A DNA stretch of 64,000 nucleotides, taken from Arthrobacter globiformis (GTDB lineage: Bacteria; Actinomycetota; Actinomycetes; Actinomycetales; Micrococcaceae). A program made the position numbers and the translations under genes. A model generated the notes under the pieces. It was given only the letters and a program-made list of their open reading frames with translations, searched no databases and was not told where the DNA came from. Each line of letters opens with the position of its first letter. Position 1 is the stretch's first letter. The stretch covers positions 1-64,000 of the forward strand of contig NZ_QLNP01000096.1 of assembly GCF_003261175.1 (NCBI RefSeq). Direction: 5' to 3'. Below, piece by piece: positions 1 to 8,093 of this stretch.

Positions 1-21
1 GGGCGCCCGGAAAGGGCGCCC
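1..21. terminator. GC-rich hairpin at the window edge
   Basis: GGGCGCCC at 1-8 pairs with GGGCGCCC at 14-21 around a GGAAA loop. Each arm is also self-complementary. It probably ends a gene lying to the left of the window. No T-run follows on the + strand, so its role as a terminator is an inference. Confidence 0.45.
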
Positions 22-62
22 GCCGCTGGAAGTTGAAGTCTGTGCTGCCGCCTCGCCGAAAG

Positions 63-347
63 CTACTGCCGGGGCGTGCGGACCACCTCGCTGATCCACT
101 GGCGCGTCTTCTCGTCGACGGGACCGGCCACGCGGTCACGCCCGGCAGCGCCACGGCCGACACTGCGCCCAACCAGGCGCCCAACGCGGGTCTGCCCGGC
201 ACCGCCCGACCCACCGCGGGTCTGCCCGGCAGGGTTCTGGCGGGCCGCGCGGTCGGCTTTGACCTTCTGGAACACCATCCTCCCGAGGCCAGCGAACACG
301 GCGACGGCCATCACAGGCAACAGGACGGATTTCGAATTCTCAGCCAT
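63..347 (-). CDS. small membrane-anchored basic protein, function unknown
   Basis: I do not recognise this 94-aa protein. Residues about 7-25 are hydrophobic and look like a single N-terminal membrane segment. The rest is rich in Arg and Gly, with a short internal repeat (GQTRGG / GQTRVG) matching a DNA repeat near 185-235. The C-terminus (DEKTRQWISEVV) looks like genuine protein. The ATG at 347 has AGGAT about 7 nt upstream, which supports this start. It is transcribed away from the purS promoter region, so it is probably a single-gene unit. The overlapping + strand frames have no protein-like features. Confidence 0.6.
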   Translation of the reverse strand: MAENSKSVLLPVMAVAVFAGLGRMVFQKVKADRAARQNPAGQTRGGSGGAGQTRVGRLVGRSVGRGAAGRDRVAGPVDEKTRQWISEVVRTPRQ

Positions 348-603
348 TCCGCAATCCTACTGAGCGCGCCCGCAGCGGACCAGAGCCGGCGTCGTTCTTC
401 CCTCGCTGCGGCGTCCGCCGCACCGAATACGGAGAGGTGCGCCGCGGCCGGTAGAATAGGCATGCAAGCTCGCGGAGCGCCCGTCCACACCATGCCATTT
501 AAATGCCCTGCCATTTGAACCGGCCAGGCAATTTTAAGGAATGGCGTGAGACGGCACCACTCCGCTGCGCCCTTACCCAATGCACACGCACAGGAGTTAC
601 CGG
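348..603 (+). promoter_or_regulatory. promoter region and leader of the purSQL operon
   Basis: This 256-bp gap separates the divergent small gene from purS. TAGAAT at 452-457 is a plausible -10 box. A perfect palindrome, CATTTAAATG, lies at 496-505 inside an unusually AT-rich patch, and TGCCATTT occurs twice there (493-500 and 509-516). If the -10 assignment is right, the purS leader would be about 140 nt long and the palindrome would lie in the transcript or bind a regulator. No gene is visible here. Confidence 0.4.
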
Positions 604-855
604 ATGCCCCGGATCGTTGTCGACGTCATGCCCAAGCCCGAGATTCTGGACCCGCAGGGGAAGGCCATCGTGGGAGCACTCCCCCGCCTGGGCTTCACCA
701 GCTTTAGCTCTGTACGCCAGGGCAAGCGTTTCGAACTGACCGTTGACGGCGAGGTGACCGAGGACATCCTGGCCCAGGCCCGCGATGCCGCCGAAACCCT
801 GCTGTCCAACCCGGTGATCGAGGACGTCGTGAACGTCGAGGTCGTCGAGGCCTGA
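604..855 (+). CDS. purS: phosphoribosylformylglycinamidine synthase subunit PurS
   Basis: PurS is the small subunit that bridges PurQ and PurL in the multi-subunit FGAM synthase of purine synthesis. The 83-aa protein begins [20 protein letters not shown], the standard PurS N-terminus, and has the usual length of about 80 aa. I chose the ATG at 604 because AGGAG lies 7 nt before it; an in-frame ATG at 580 would add eight unrelated residues. The stop is 1 nt before purQ, so the three genes form a tight operon. Confidence 0.93.
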   Translation: MPRIVVDVMPKPEILDPQGKAIVGALPRLGFTSFSSVRQGKRFELTVDGEVTEDILAQARDAAETLLSNPVIEDVVNVEVVEA

Positions 856-856
856 G

Positions 857-1627
857 ATGACTGAACTTCCCCTGATCGGCGAGGCAATCGCCGTCGCCGC
901 CGAACCGCGCCTCGCGGGCGCGAAGATCGGCGTCGTGACTTTCCCCGGCACCCTGGATGACCGGGACGCTTCCCGTGCGGTCCGGCTCGCGGGCGGCACG
1001 CCCGTGGAGCTCTGGCACGGAGACTCCGAACTGGGCGACGTCGACGCCGTCATCCTGCCGGGCGGATTCTCCTACGGCGATTACCTGCGCGCCGGCGCCA
1101 TCGCGCGCTTCGCCCCGCTGATGTCGAAGATCATCGACGCCGCCAACTCGGACGCCAAGCTGCCGGTGCTCGGCATCTGCAACGGCTTCCAGCTGCTGAC
1201 CGAGTCGCACCTGCTGCCCGGTTCCATGATCAAGAACGACCACCTGAAGTTCATCTGCCGCGACCAGGTGCTGCGGGTCGAGAACAACAGCACCTACTGG
1301 ACCGGGGACTACGCCGCGGGCCAGGAAATCACGGTGCCGCTGAAGAACCAGGACGGCCAGTACATCGCGGACGAGAAGACCCTCGACGCCCTCGAGGCCG
1401 AGGGCCGCGTGGTGTTCCGCTACGTGGGCTTCAACCCGAACGGGTCGCGCCGCGACATTGCCGGCATCTCCAACGCCGCCGGCAACGTGGTGGGCCTCAT
1501 GCCGCACCCCGAGCACGCCGTGGAGGTGGGCTTCGGCCCCGAGTCGCTGGACGGTATCGGCGGGTCCGACACCGAAGGCCTCGGTCTCTTCACCTCGGTA
1601 CTCAACAAGATTGTGGGAGCGAACTAA
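857..1627 (+). CDS. purQ: FGAM synthase glutamine amidotransferase subunit PurQ
   Basis: PurQ releases ammonia from glutamine for PurL. The class I amidotransferase triad is visible: the nucleophile Cys108 in GICNGFQ, and His217 and Glu219 in MPHPEH. The oxyanion motif PGGFSYGD is at 68-75. The 256-aa protein has about 20 residues before the usual [10 protein letters not shown] start of the fold, so the true N-terminus could be shorter, but the ATG at 857 directly abuts the purS stop. The TAA stop overlaps the purL ATG by 1 nt (TAATG), indicating coupled translation. Confidence 0.95.
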   Translation: MTELPLIGEAIAVAAEPRLAGAKIGVVTFPGTLDDRDASRAVRLAGGTPVELWHGDSELGDVDAVILPGGFSYGDYLRAGAIARFAPLMSKIIDAANSDAKLPVLGICNGFQLLTESHLLPGSMIKNDHLKFICRDQVLRVENNSTYWTGDYAAGQEITVPLKNQDGQYIADEKTLDALEAEGRVVFRYVGFNPNGSRRDIAGISNAAGNVVGLMPHPEHAVEVGFGPESLDGIGGSDTEGLGLFTSVLNKIVGAN

Positions 1628-3954
1628 TGACCGAGATCTCTACCAGCTCGATCACCGAGACCAAGAAGTTCAACATCGACACCGTCGAGCACGCGGCCAA
1701 GACGCCGGACACCGAACTGCCGTGGGCCGAACTCGGCCTGAAGCAGAACGAGTTCGACGAGATCGTCAAGGTCCTGGGCCGCCGCCCCACCGGCGCGGAA
1801 CTCGCCATGTACTCCGTGATGTGGAGCGAGCACTGCTCCTACAAGTCCTCGAAGAACCACCTGCGCCAGTTCGGCGAGAAGGTGACCGACGAGATGAAGA
1901 AGGACATGCTGGTGGGCATCGGCGAGAACGCCGGCGTCACCAACCTGGGCGACGGCTGGGCCGTGACCTTCAAGATCGAGTCCCACAACTCGCCGTCGTT
2001 CGTTGAGCCGTACCAGGGTGCGGCCACCGGCATCGGCGGCATTGTCCGCGACATCATCTCCATGGGCGCCCGCCCGGTTGCCGTGATGGATCCGCTGCGC
2101 TTCGGCGCCATCGACCACCCGGACACCGCCCGCGTCATGCACGGCGCAGTCGCGGGCATCGGCGGCTACGGCAACTCCCTGGGCCTGCCGAACATCGGCG
2201 GCGAGATGGTCTTCGATTCCGTTTACCAGGGCAACCCGCTGGTCAACGCGCTGGCCGTGGGCGTTATGCGCCACGAGGACATCCGCCTGGCCAACGCCTC
2301 CGGCAAGGGCAACAAGGTGGTCCTGTTCGGTGCCCGCACCGGCGGCGACGGCATCGGCGGCGCCTCGGTGCTCGCCTCCGAGTCCTTCGATGACACCAAG
2401 CCGTCCAAGCGGCCCGCGGTCCAGGTGGGCGACCCGTTCGCCGAAAAGGTCCTGATCGAGTGCTGCCTTGAACTGTTCAAGGGTTCGCTGGTTGAGGGCA
2501 TCCAGGACCTTGGCGCCGCGGGCATCTCCTGCGCCACGTCCGAGCTCGCGTCCAACGGCGACGGCGGCATGAACGTCGAATTGACCTCCGTCCTGCTGCG
2601 CGACCCCACCCTGACCCCGGGCGAGATCCTGATGTCCGAGTCGCAGGAACGCATGATGGCAGTCGTGACGCCGGAGAACGTCGAAGCGTTCGAAGCCGTC
2701 ATGGACAAGTGGGCCGTGGAATACGCCTGGCTCGGTGAAGTTACCGACAGCGGACGCCTGATCATCACGTGGGAAGGCGAAGTCATTGTCGACGTCGACC
2801 CGCGCACCGTGGCCCACGACGGTCCGGTCTACGACCGACCGTTCGCGCGCCCCGAGTGGCAGGACGCCCTCCAGGCCGACTCCTTCACCGGGTCCGTCCA
2901 GGACGCCGGCCGCCCCTCCGCCCCGGCGGAACTGGCCGCGGCCGTCACCGAACTCGTTGCCTCGCCGAACATGTGCGACAAGTCCTGGATAACCAACCAG
3001 TACGACCGGTACGTCGGCGGCAACACCGCCCTGGCGTTCCCGGACGACGCCGGCGTGGTCCGCGTGGACGAGGAATCCGGTCTGGGCGTTGCCCTGGCCA
3101 CCGACGCCAACGGCCGCTACACCTACCTGGATCCGTACCACGGCGCCCAGCTGGCACTGGCCGAGGCCTACCGCAACGTGGCCACCTCCGGCGCCGTGCC
3201 GATGGCCGTCAGCGACTGCCTGAACTTCGGTTCCCCCGAGGACCCGGACGTCATGTGGCAGCTGGCGGAGGCCATCCGCGGCCTTTCCGACGCCTGCATG
3301 GTGCTGGGCATCCCGGTCACCGGCGGCAACGTCTCGCTGTACAACCAGACCGGCACCACGCCCATCCACCCCTCCCCGGTGGTGGCAGTGCTGGGCAAGC
3401 TCGACGACGTTGCCCGCCGCACGCCGTCGGGCTGGCGGGAAGACGGCGCAGCCATCTACCTGTTGGGCACCACGGCCGCAGAGCTGGACGGCTCGGAATG
3501 GTCCAACCTGCGCGGCCACCTCGGCGGTTTGCCGCCCAAGGTAGACCTCGAGGCCGAGCGTGCGCTGGGCGAGATCCTGATCAACGCGTCCCGCGACGGC
3601 ATGGTGGACTCGGCCCACGACCTCTCCGAGGGCGGCCTTGCCGCGGCCCTCGTTGAAGCGTCGCTGCGCTACGGCGTGGGCGCCCGGATCGCGCTGCAGG
3701 ACGTCCTGGACCGCGACGGCGTGGACCTCTTTACCGCGCTGTTCTCCGAGACCCAGGGCCGCGCCGTCGTGAGCGTTCCGCGTTCCGAGGAAGTGCGCTT
3801 CAAGGACATGTGCACCGCCCGCGGCTTCGAGCACCTGCGCATCGGCGTGGTGGACGCAGCCAGCGGACAGCTGGAGATCAACGGCGTGGACACCCTCTCG
3901 CTGGATGCCCTCCGCGAAGCCCATGAGGCCACGCTGCCGAAGTACTTCGGCTAG
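1627..3954 (+). CDS. purL: FGAM synthase catalytic subunit PurL (small type)
   Basis: PurL converts FGAR to FGAM using ATP and the ammonia supplied by PurQ. At 775 aa it is the small PurL found together with PurS and PurQ. Visible family blocks are [10 protein letters not shown] near residues 67-76, ESHNSP with [11 protein letters not shown] near 118-138 (the ATP/substrate loop), and the second AIRS-like half with TGGNVSLYN. It shares the TAATG junction with purQ. The long open frame on the opposite strand (1624-3924) is a codon-bias shadow. A stem-loop follows the gene. Confidence 0.96.
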   Translation: MTEISTSSITETKKFNIDTVEHAAKTPDTELPWAELGLKQNEFDEIVKVLGRRPTGAELAMYSVMWSEHCSYKSSKNHLRQFGEKVTDEMKKDMLVGIGENAGVTNLGDGWAVTFKIESHNSPSFVEPYQGAATGIGGIVRDIISMGARPVAVMDPLRFGAIDHPDTARVMHGAVAGIGGYGNSLGLPNIGGEMVFDSVYQGNPLVNALAVGVMRHEDIRLANASGKGNKVVLFGARTGGDGIGGASVLASESFDDTKPSKRPAVQVGDPFAEKVLIECCLELFKGSLVEGIQDLGAAGISCATSELASNGDGGMNVELTSVLLRDPTLTPGEILMSESQERMMAVVTPENVEAFEAVMDKWAVEYAWLGEVTDSGRLIITWEGEVIVDVDPRTVAHDGPVYDRPFARPEWQDALQADSFTGSVQDAGRPSAPAELAAAVTELVASPNMCDKSWITNQYDRYVGGNTALAFPDDAGVVRVDEESGLGVALATDANGRYTYLDPYHGAQLALAEAYRNVATSGAVPMAVSDCLNFGSPEDPDVMWQLAEAIRGLSDACMVLGIPVTGGNVSLYNQTGTTPIHPSPVVAVLGKLDDVARRTPSGWREDGAAIYLLGTTAAELDGSEWSNLRGHLGGLPPKVDLEAERALGEILINASRDGMVDSAHDLSEGGLAAALVEASLRYGVGARIALQDVLDRDGVDLFTALFSETQGRAVVSVPRSEEVRFKDMCTARGFEHLRIGVVDAASGQLEINGVDTLSLDALREAHEATLPKYFG

Positions 3955-3980
3955 TCCCCACCGCCGCCCAGGCCAAACGA

Positions 3981-4037
3981 CGCGGGGTCACTTCCCGCCC
4001 AATAATCCACCCGGATTGGGCTCGAAGTGACCCCGCG
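3981..4037. repeat. extragenic palindrome A between convergent genes
   Basis: CGCGGGGTCACTTC at 3981-3994 pairs perfectly with 4024-4037. After a 3-nt internal loop on each side, CCCAAT at 3998-4003 pairs with 4015-4020. It sits between the convergent purL and DUF503 genes and could act as a bidirectional terminator. No clear T-run follows on either strand. Its ACTTC/GAAGT core also occurs in the palindromes at 19758, 20807 and 62233. Confidence 0.7.
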
Positions 4038-4042
4038 TTGCT

Positions 4043-4336
4043 TTAATCTTCGCTGTGGATCTCCCGCTGCCGGGCGCTTAGGAGCTCCAGCTCGGGGCGG
4101 TACGCCACGAAGCGTTCGACGGCGGTGAGCACCTCCACGAGGTGCGCCCGGTCCGCGGCAACCAGGCCCGCGCCGATCCTCGTGCGCCGGTACTGGTCAT
4201 GATCCCCCACCTCAGCCACGGAGACGTCATAGCGCCGTTTGACCTCGGCCAGCAGCGGCCGAACAACAGACCGCTTCTCCTTGAGGCTGTGCACGTCGCC
4301 GAGAAGGATGTCGAACTCGATCCAGCCGATCCACAT
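4043..4336 (-). CDS. DUF503 (YlxP-like) protein
   Basis: This 97-aa protein begins MWIGWIEFDILLGDVHSLKEK and has the compact ferredoxin-like layout of DUF503, a widespread family of unknown biochemical role. The SLKEKR segment near residues 17-22 is characteristic. The ATG at 4336 is preceded by TAGCAT with 7 nt between, so the mRNA may be leaderless. It lies just downstream of the ABM-TPR-DUF1990-MmcQ operon on the same strand but may have its own promoter. Confidence 0.8.
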   Translation of the reverse strand: MWIGWIEFDILLGDVHSLKEKRSVVRPLLAEVKRRYDVSVAEVGDHDQYRRTRIGAGLVAADRAHLVEVLTAVERFVAYRPELELLSARQREIHSED

Positions 4337-4359
4337 GCCCTTAATGCTAGCGGCGGGGT

Positions 4360-4677
4360 TTAGATCGTGAGTTCGCCCATCGCGTCCCAGCCGTCGCCGT
4401 CGAGCTGGCGGCTGATGATGCGCGGGGTCTCCGCGAGGGCCTGCGGCATGTCCGCCATGGCCTTCTTGAAGTGGGCGCTGTTGACATGGTCCCCGGCGGC
4501 ATCGTCCTGGAACGCTTCGACCAGGACGAACTCGTTGGGGTCGTCCACGCTGCGGGACCAGTCGAACCACAGGTTGCCCGGCTCCTGGCGGGTGGCCTCG
4601 GTGAAGTCGGCCACGAGGCCGAGCCATTTGTCGGACCAGTCCGGCTTGACCTTGAACTTGACGACGATGAATATCAC
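4360..4677 (-). CDS. antibiotic biosynthesis monooxygenase (ABM/YgiN-like) protein
   Basis: The 105-aa protein (VIFIVVKFKVKPDWSDKW onward) has the ABM ferredoxin-like fold pattern: an N-terminal beta strand, a helix with FTEATRQEPG, then LWFDWSRS and a FVLVEAF strand. Relatives act as cofactor-free quinol or aromatic monooxygenases; the substrate here is unknown. I chose the GTG at 4677, about 10 nt after an AAGGAAAGG site. The longer open frame to 4797 runs through the upstream TPR gene and is not needed. It starts 5 nt after the TPR stop, so it is in the same operon. Confidence 0.75.
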   Translation of the reverse strand: MIFIVVKFKVKPDWSDKWLGLVADFTEATRQEPGNLWFDWSRSVDDPNEFVLVEAFQDDAAGDHVNSAHFKKAMADMPQALAETPRIISRQLDGDGWDAMGELTI

Positions 4678-4682
4678 GGGAT

Positions 4683-5333
4683 TTATGCCTTTCCTTGGGT
4701 TTGTGCGTTCTGTCCGGAGGCGAGCGCCTGCTCGCACTCCTCGATGGCCTCGCGGGCGTACTTCTGCTGGGCCGGGGTTCCGACGCGTTCTGCCCACTGC
4801 TCGGCCAGCTGGAACTCCACGAGGGCCTCGGTGAGCCGGCCTGCTCCGTGCAGGGTCCAGCCCAGGTTGTTGTGCAGCGCCACCATCCAGCGCTTGGTCC
4901 GCTCGTCGTGGACCGTCGAGGCGTACTCCAGCGCGCTGCGGGTCCAGAGCTCCGCATGGGCGGCGTCGGCGATGGCCAGCATGTGCAGTGCGTCCACCGC
5001 AAGGAACTCCTCGCCAAGATGGTCACCGAGCTCGGCCGCCTGCTCGAACAGGGGCACCGCCATGGCCGCGTGCCCGCTCGAGTTCAGGACCCTCCCGCGC
5101 TCCAGCAGGACGCGGACACCAACCGTCGGCTCGTCCCCATCAATTGAGTCGAGCAGGGCGTCGGCCTCTTCGAAGCGGCCCTGGAGCCCGATGGCCCGCC
5201 CCAGCTGCGTGGAGAGTTCGGCCCGTTCGTCGGCGTCGTACCGCGGGTCGGCCAGCGCGTCCCGGAATCGCTGCTCGGACAGCTTCGGATCCTCGAAGTT
5301 CCACAAAAGGTCAAGGCTCTTTTGGTCCAGCAT
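4683..5333 (-). CDS. tetratricopeptide-repeat protein
   Basis: This 216-aa cytoplasmic protein is almost entirely helical repeats of TPR type: segments such as ALADPRYDADERAELSTQLG, NNLGWTLHGAGRLTEALVEF and AREAIEECEQAL show the small/aromatic spacing of about 34-residue units. It probably acts as a protein-protein scaffold; the partner is unknown. I chose the ATG at 5333 because AGGAGAGG lies just upstream; 17 residues more are open but unsupported. The gene lies 13 nt after DUF1990 and 5 nt before the ABM gene. Confidence 0.75.
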   Translation of the reverse strand: MLDQKSLDLLWNFEDPKLSEQRFRDALADPRYDADERAELSTQLGRAIGLQGRFEEADALLDSIDGDEPTVGVRVLLERGRVLNSSGHAAMAVPLFEQAAELGDHLGEEFLAVDALHMLAIADAAHAELWTRSALEYASTVHDERTKRWMVALHNNLGWTLHGAGRLTEALVEFQLAEQWAERVGTPAQQKYAREAIEECEQALASGQNAQTQGKA

Positions 5334-5346
5334 GTACCTCTCCTGA

Positions 5347-5895
5347 TCAGCTTTCACCTGCGGCGAGTTGGCGTGCACCTTCAATGTATCGGGAAGTCAT
5401 GAGGCGCTGCGCGCGGCGGGCCAGCGCGCCGCCGGCAGCGTAGAACCAGTTGGACGGCCGGCTGAACGCCGTGATGCTGAGGCAGACCCGTCCCTGGGCA
5501 TTGATCTCCACCTCGAACGACTCCTCACCGCGCACCGGGTGGCCCGGCAGGGAGCCGTAACCGAAGCCGGCCGACTGCGGACCGCCGCCCGGCACGGGAC
5601 GGTGCACCCACACCACCTCGCAGGGCACATTGAGGCGGAAGGGCCCGACGCCGAATCCGCTCACCACGCGCGCGCCGGGAACAACGACGTCGGACTCGGC
5701 CCGGACCCGCAGCCCGGACCGGCGTTGCAGCTCCCAGGCCAGGATCCCCTGGGCCACCCGGCGGTACACGTCAGTCCCATCCCCCAGATAGGTCCGGGAT
5801 GCCGCATGCCGGTATCCCGCCGGTGAGCCGCCGTGCTCGGTGGCACCGATCTCCGCGTAGTTGAGGGCACCCCGTGCCAGCCGCTTTTCAGCCAT
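5347..5895 (-). CDS. DUF1990 family protein
   Basis: The 182-aa protein matches my memory of DUF1990, with a conserved early NYAEIGAT, a central VVSGFGVGPFRLNVPCEVVWV strand pair and GYGSLPGHPVRGEESFEV. DUF1990 proteins are uncharacterised and probably bind a hydrophobic ligand. The start at 5895 (MAEKRLARG) overlaps the MmcQ stop by 8 nt, which implies translational coupling and makes the ATG 24 nt further upstream unlikely. Confidence 0.75.
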   Translation of the reverse strand: MAEKRLARGALNYAEIGATEHGGSPAGYRHAASRTYLGDGTDVYRRVAQGILAWELQRRSGLRVRAESDVVVPGARVVSGFGVGPFRLNVPCEVVWVHRPVPGGGPQSAGFGYGSLPGHPVRGEESFEVEINAQGRVCLSITAFSRPSNWFYAAGGALARRAQRLMTSRYIEGARQLAAGES

Positions 5896-6292
5896 TGCGC
5901 ACCTGCCCGGCCCAGCCAAGCTGGTCCCGCTGTTTCCGGCTCAGCGAGGCAACCACAAGGTCGTAGGAGTCCTCCACCATGTCCCGGACCATGTCGTCCG
6001 GCAGGCCGCCGTCCAGCCGGACGCCGTTCCAGTGCGTCTTGTTCATGTGCCACGCCCCGGTGATCTCGGGATGCACGGCCCGGAGCTGTTCCGCCAAGGC
6101 AGGCTCGCACTTGAGGCTCACCGACCAGTCATCAGGATCCATGGCAGACAACGCGAACATCTTGGCCTCCTGCCGCGCCCCGCCGGACACGGCAGCCCTG
6201 ACCTTGAACACCGAGGTTTCAGGACCGAACGGGAAATCCTCGAAGGCGCCGGGAAACGACAGGCAGATTTTTCTCAGGGCGGCTTGATCCAT
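5888..6292 (-). CDS. MmcQ/YjbR family DNA-binding-fold protein
   Basis: The 134-aa protein has the MmcQ/YjbR (CyaY-like fold) signature: LSFPGAFEDFPFGPETSVFKV at the N-terminus, then KMFALS, VSLKC and HMNKTHWNGVRLDG. The family is proposed to bind DNA, but its role is not settled. It is the first gene of a four- or five-gene leftward operon. The ATG at 6292 has no ribosome binding site but has TAGGCT 6 nt upstream, so the operon transcript is probably leaderless. Confidence 0.8.
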   Translation of the reverse strand: MDQAALRKICLSFPGAFEDFPFGPETSVFKVRAAVSGGARQEAKMFALSAMDPDDWSVSLKCEPALAEQLRAVHPEITGAWHMNKTHWNGVRLDGGLPDDMVRDMVEDSYDLVVASLSRKQRDQLGWAGQVRNG

Positions 6293-6337
6293 GCTGCGAG
6301 CCTACAAACCCTTTCCGGGCGGTGCTAGTCTGCGAAC

Positions 6338-7363
6338 ATGGCAGCTGCCCAGGAGACCATCCCTGTGCTCGACCTCGGCTCCGCGCGCCGGGCCGACGGC
6401 TCGTTCAACCCGGAATTCATCGAGGAGCTCCGCGATGCCACGCACCGCGTCGGTTTCTTCCAGGTCATCGGCTACGGCGGTGCACCCGGCCAGGCTAAGG
6501 AGCTGCTGGCGACGATCAGGCGCTTTTTCGACCTGCCCCTCGAGGAACGCATGAAGCTGGACAACCGGCTGTCCCCGCATTTTCGTGGCTACACCAGGAT
6601 GGGCACGGAGGTCACGCAGGGAAGGGCGGATGCGCGCGAGCAGATCGACTACTCACCCGATCGGGAGCCCGTGGAGGACTATCCGCCCGAGCAGCCGTAC
6701 TGGCTCCTGCAGGGCCACAACCTGTGGCCAGAGTCCATGCCGGAGCTGAAGCAGGCGGCGATGGCCTGGGCCGAGCTCATGTCCAAGGTGGGGGCGGAGC
6801 TCATGCGGGCCATCGCCGTGTCCCTGAAGCAGCCGGAGAACTATTTCGATGAGCCGTTCGGGGATACCCCCGCCTGGATGGGCAAGCTGGTCCATTACGT
6901 CGGCGGCGTGGTGGAAGCAGCCGGAGACCAGGGCGTGGGCTCCCATGCGGACTACGGATTTGTGACCCTCCTGCTCCAGGATGACGTGGGCGGCCTCGAA
7001 GTGCTGCCTCCGGGCGCCAGCGCATGGGCACCGGTGGAACCCATCCCCGAAGCGCTGGTGGTGAACCTGGGCGAAATGCTCGAAGTGGCCACCGAGGGGT
7101 ATTTGGCCGCCACCATCCACCGGGTCAAAGCTCCGCCGCCCGGCGTGGACCGTTACTCCGTGCCGTTTTTCTGGTCGCCCCGCCTTGATGCGGTGATCGA
7201 TCCGGTGCCACTCCCGACGGAACTCAAGGCCCAGGCGCGCGGCATCTCAGACGACCCCGCCAACCCGATGCTCGCCTCGTTCGGTCTGAACATGCTCAAG
7301 GGCCGGATGCGTGCCCACCCGGACGTGACCGAGCGTCACTACCCCGCGCTGATGAGGTCCTGA
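6338..7363 (+). CDS. 2-oxoglutarate/Fe(II) dioxygenase, isopenicillin-N-synthase family
   Basis: The 341-aa protein has the DIOX_N domain (residues about 7-120) followed by the jelly-roll catalytic domain. The iron triad is His203 and Asp205 in GSHADYG and His261 in IHRV; Arg272 in RYSVPFF would hold 2-oxoglutarate. It probably hydroxylates or desaturates a small molecule; the substrate is unknown. It is a single gene with TAGTCT 6 nt before the ATG and no ribosome binding site, so probably leaderless. It shares a short divergent promoter gap with the MmcQ operon. Confidence 0.85.
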   Translation: MAAAQETIPVLDLGSARRADGSFNPEFIEELRDATHRVGFFQVIGYGGAPGQAKELLATIRRFFDLPLEERMKLDNRLSPHFRGYTRMGTEVTQGRADAREQIDYSPDREPVEDYPPEQPYWLLQGHNLWPESMPELKQAAMAWAELMSKVGAELMRAIAVSLKQPENYFDEPFGDTPAWMGKLVHYVGGVVEAAGDQGVGSHADYGFVTLLLQDDVGGLEVLPPGASAWAPVEPIPEALVVNLGEMLEVATEGYLAATIHRVKAPPPGVDRYSVPFFWSPRLDAVIDPVPLPTELKAQARGISDDPANPMLASFGLNMLKGRMRAHPDVTERHYPALMRS

Positions 7364-7381
7364 CCCGGAGCGTTGCACGGG

Positions 7382-7807
7382 CTAGATGCCCACGCGCCAC
7401 CCTTCGCGGGCAGGGCATGAATTCACGACGACGTCCAGCCCGGCGGCCTTCGCGCGCTCCACGGCCGCGTCGTCGAACACGCCGAGCTGCAGCCACACTG
7501 CCTTGGCGCCGACGGCGATGGCCTCGTCAATGACGGGCCCCACCTTCTGGGAGTTGACGAAACAGTCCACGACGTCGATCAGGTGCTTTTCCGCCGGAAT
7601 CTCGGAGAGGGAGCGGTAGCCCTTCTCTCCGTGCACGTCGTCGCCCGGCAGGTTAACCGGGATGATCTCCATGCCCATGCGGTCGCGGACAAACAGCGAG
7701 ACGTCGTACGCCGAGCGCCACTCATTCCGGGTCAGGCCAACGATGGCCCAGGTGCCCTTCGTTCGCATGAGTCGGTCGACAACCGCCGGATCGTTTTCGT
7801 GAGCCAT
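7382..7807 (-). CDS. CoA-binding (YccU-like) Rossmann protein
   Basis: The 141-aa protein is a stand-alone CoA_binding domain: TWAIVGLTRNEWRSAYDVSLFV at residues about 19-40 is the nucleotide loop, followed by PVNLPGD and AKAVWLQLGVFDDAAV. The family binds CoA-type nucleotides; its enzymatic role is unknown. It is a paralogue of the protein at 12864-13358 at the far end of the SAM-riboswitch operon. TAGAGT lies 6 nt before the ATG with no ribosome binding site, so it is probably leaderless. Confidence 0.82.
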   Translation of the reverse strand: MAHENDPAVVDRLMRTKGTWAIVGLTRNEWRSAYDVSLFVRDRMGMEIIPVNLPGDDVHGEKGYRSLSEIPAEKHLIDVVDCFVNSQKVGPVIDEAIAVGAKAVWLQLGVFDDAAVERAKAAGLDVVVNSCPAREGWRVGI

Positions 7808-7949
7808 GCTTCAACTCTACTCCTGCGGTAATTTAGCGGCCTTTTCCGAATATGTGGATGACGGGCAGCGACTGAGGGTCGTGATGAACGAATATTACAG
7901 CTCCAAAGGCGCCAATTTTGAGAAATCTTGCAACTCGGCTCTAGTAGAT

Positions 7950-8040
7950 AGTGACCATCCCGAGCGGCCGAGAGACCTGGATCGATGAAGCCGCAGCAAC
8001 CCCGGTGACGTGAGACGACCATTCCCACGTCACTGTTTTT
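7950..8040 (+). promoter_or_regulatory. SAM riboswitch (SAM-I/IV clan)
   Basis: The core GAGCGGCCGAGAGACC at about 7962-7978, then GATGAAGCCGCAGCAACC at about 7984-8001, matches the SAM-I/IV clan pattern. AGTGAC at 7950-7955 can close the P1 helix with GTCACT at 8029-8034. GTGACGTG at 8005-8012 can also pair with CACGTCAC at 8026-8033, followed by TGTTTTT, which looks like a terminator. It precedes an operon containing metY, the expected kind of target. SAM-I versus SAM-IV was not resolved by eye. Confidence 0.88.
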
Positions 8041-8093
8041 CCGTTCCGGCGGAGGACCAGGGGTGCTACTGCCAGGACCGATGGAGTGCTGCA

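Noticed and set aside
1624-3924. 766-codon open frame on the minus strand over purL
   Set aside because: It mirrors purL codon for codon in a GC-rich genome; the product is Gly/Val/Arg/His-rich with no domain. It is a codon-bias shadow.
8010-8093. N-terminal extension of the acetyl-CoA synthetase frame
   Set aside because: It overlaps the riboswitch terminator hairpin; the ATG at 8094 has a good ribosome binding site.
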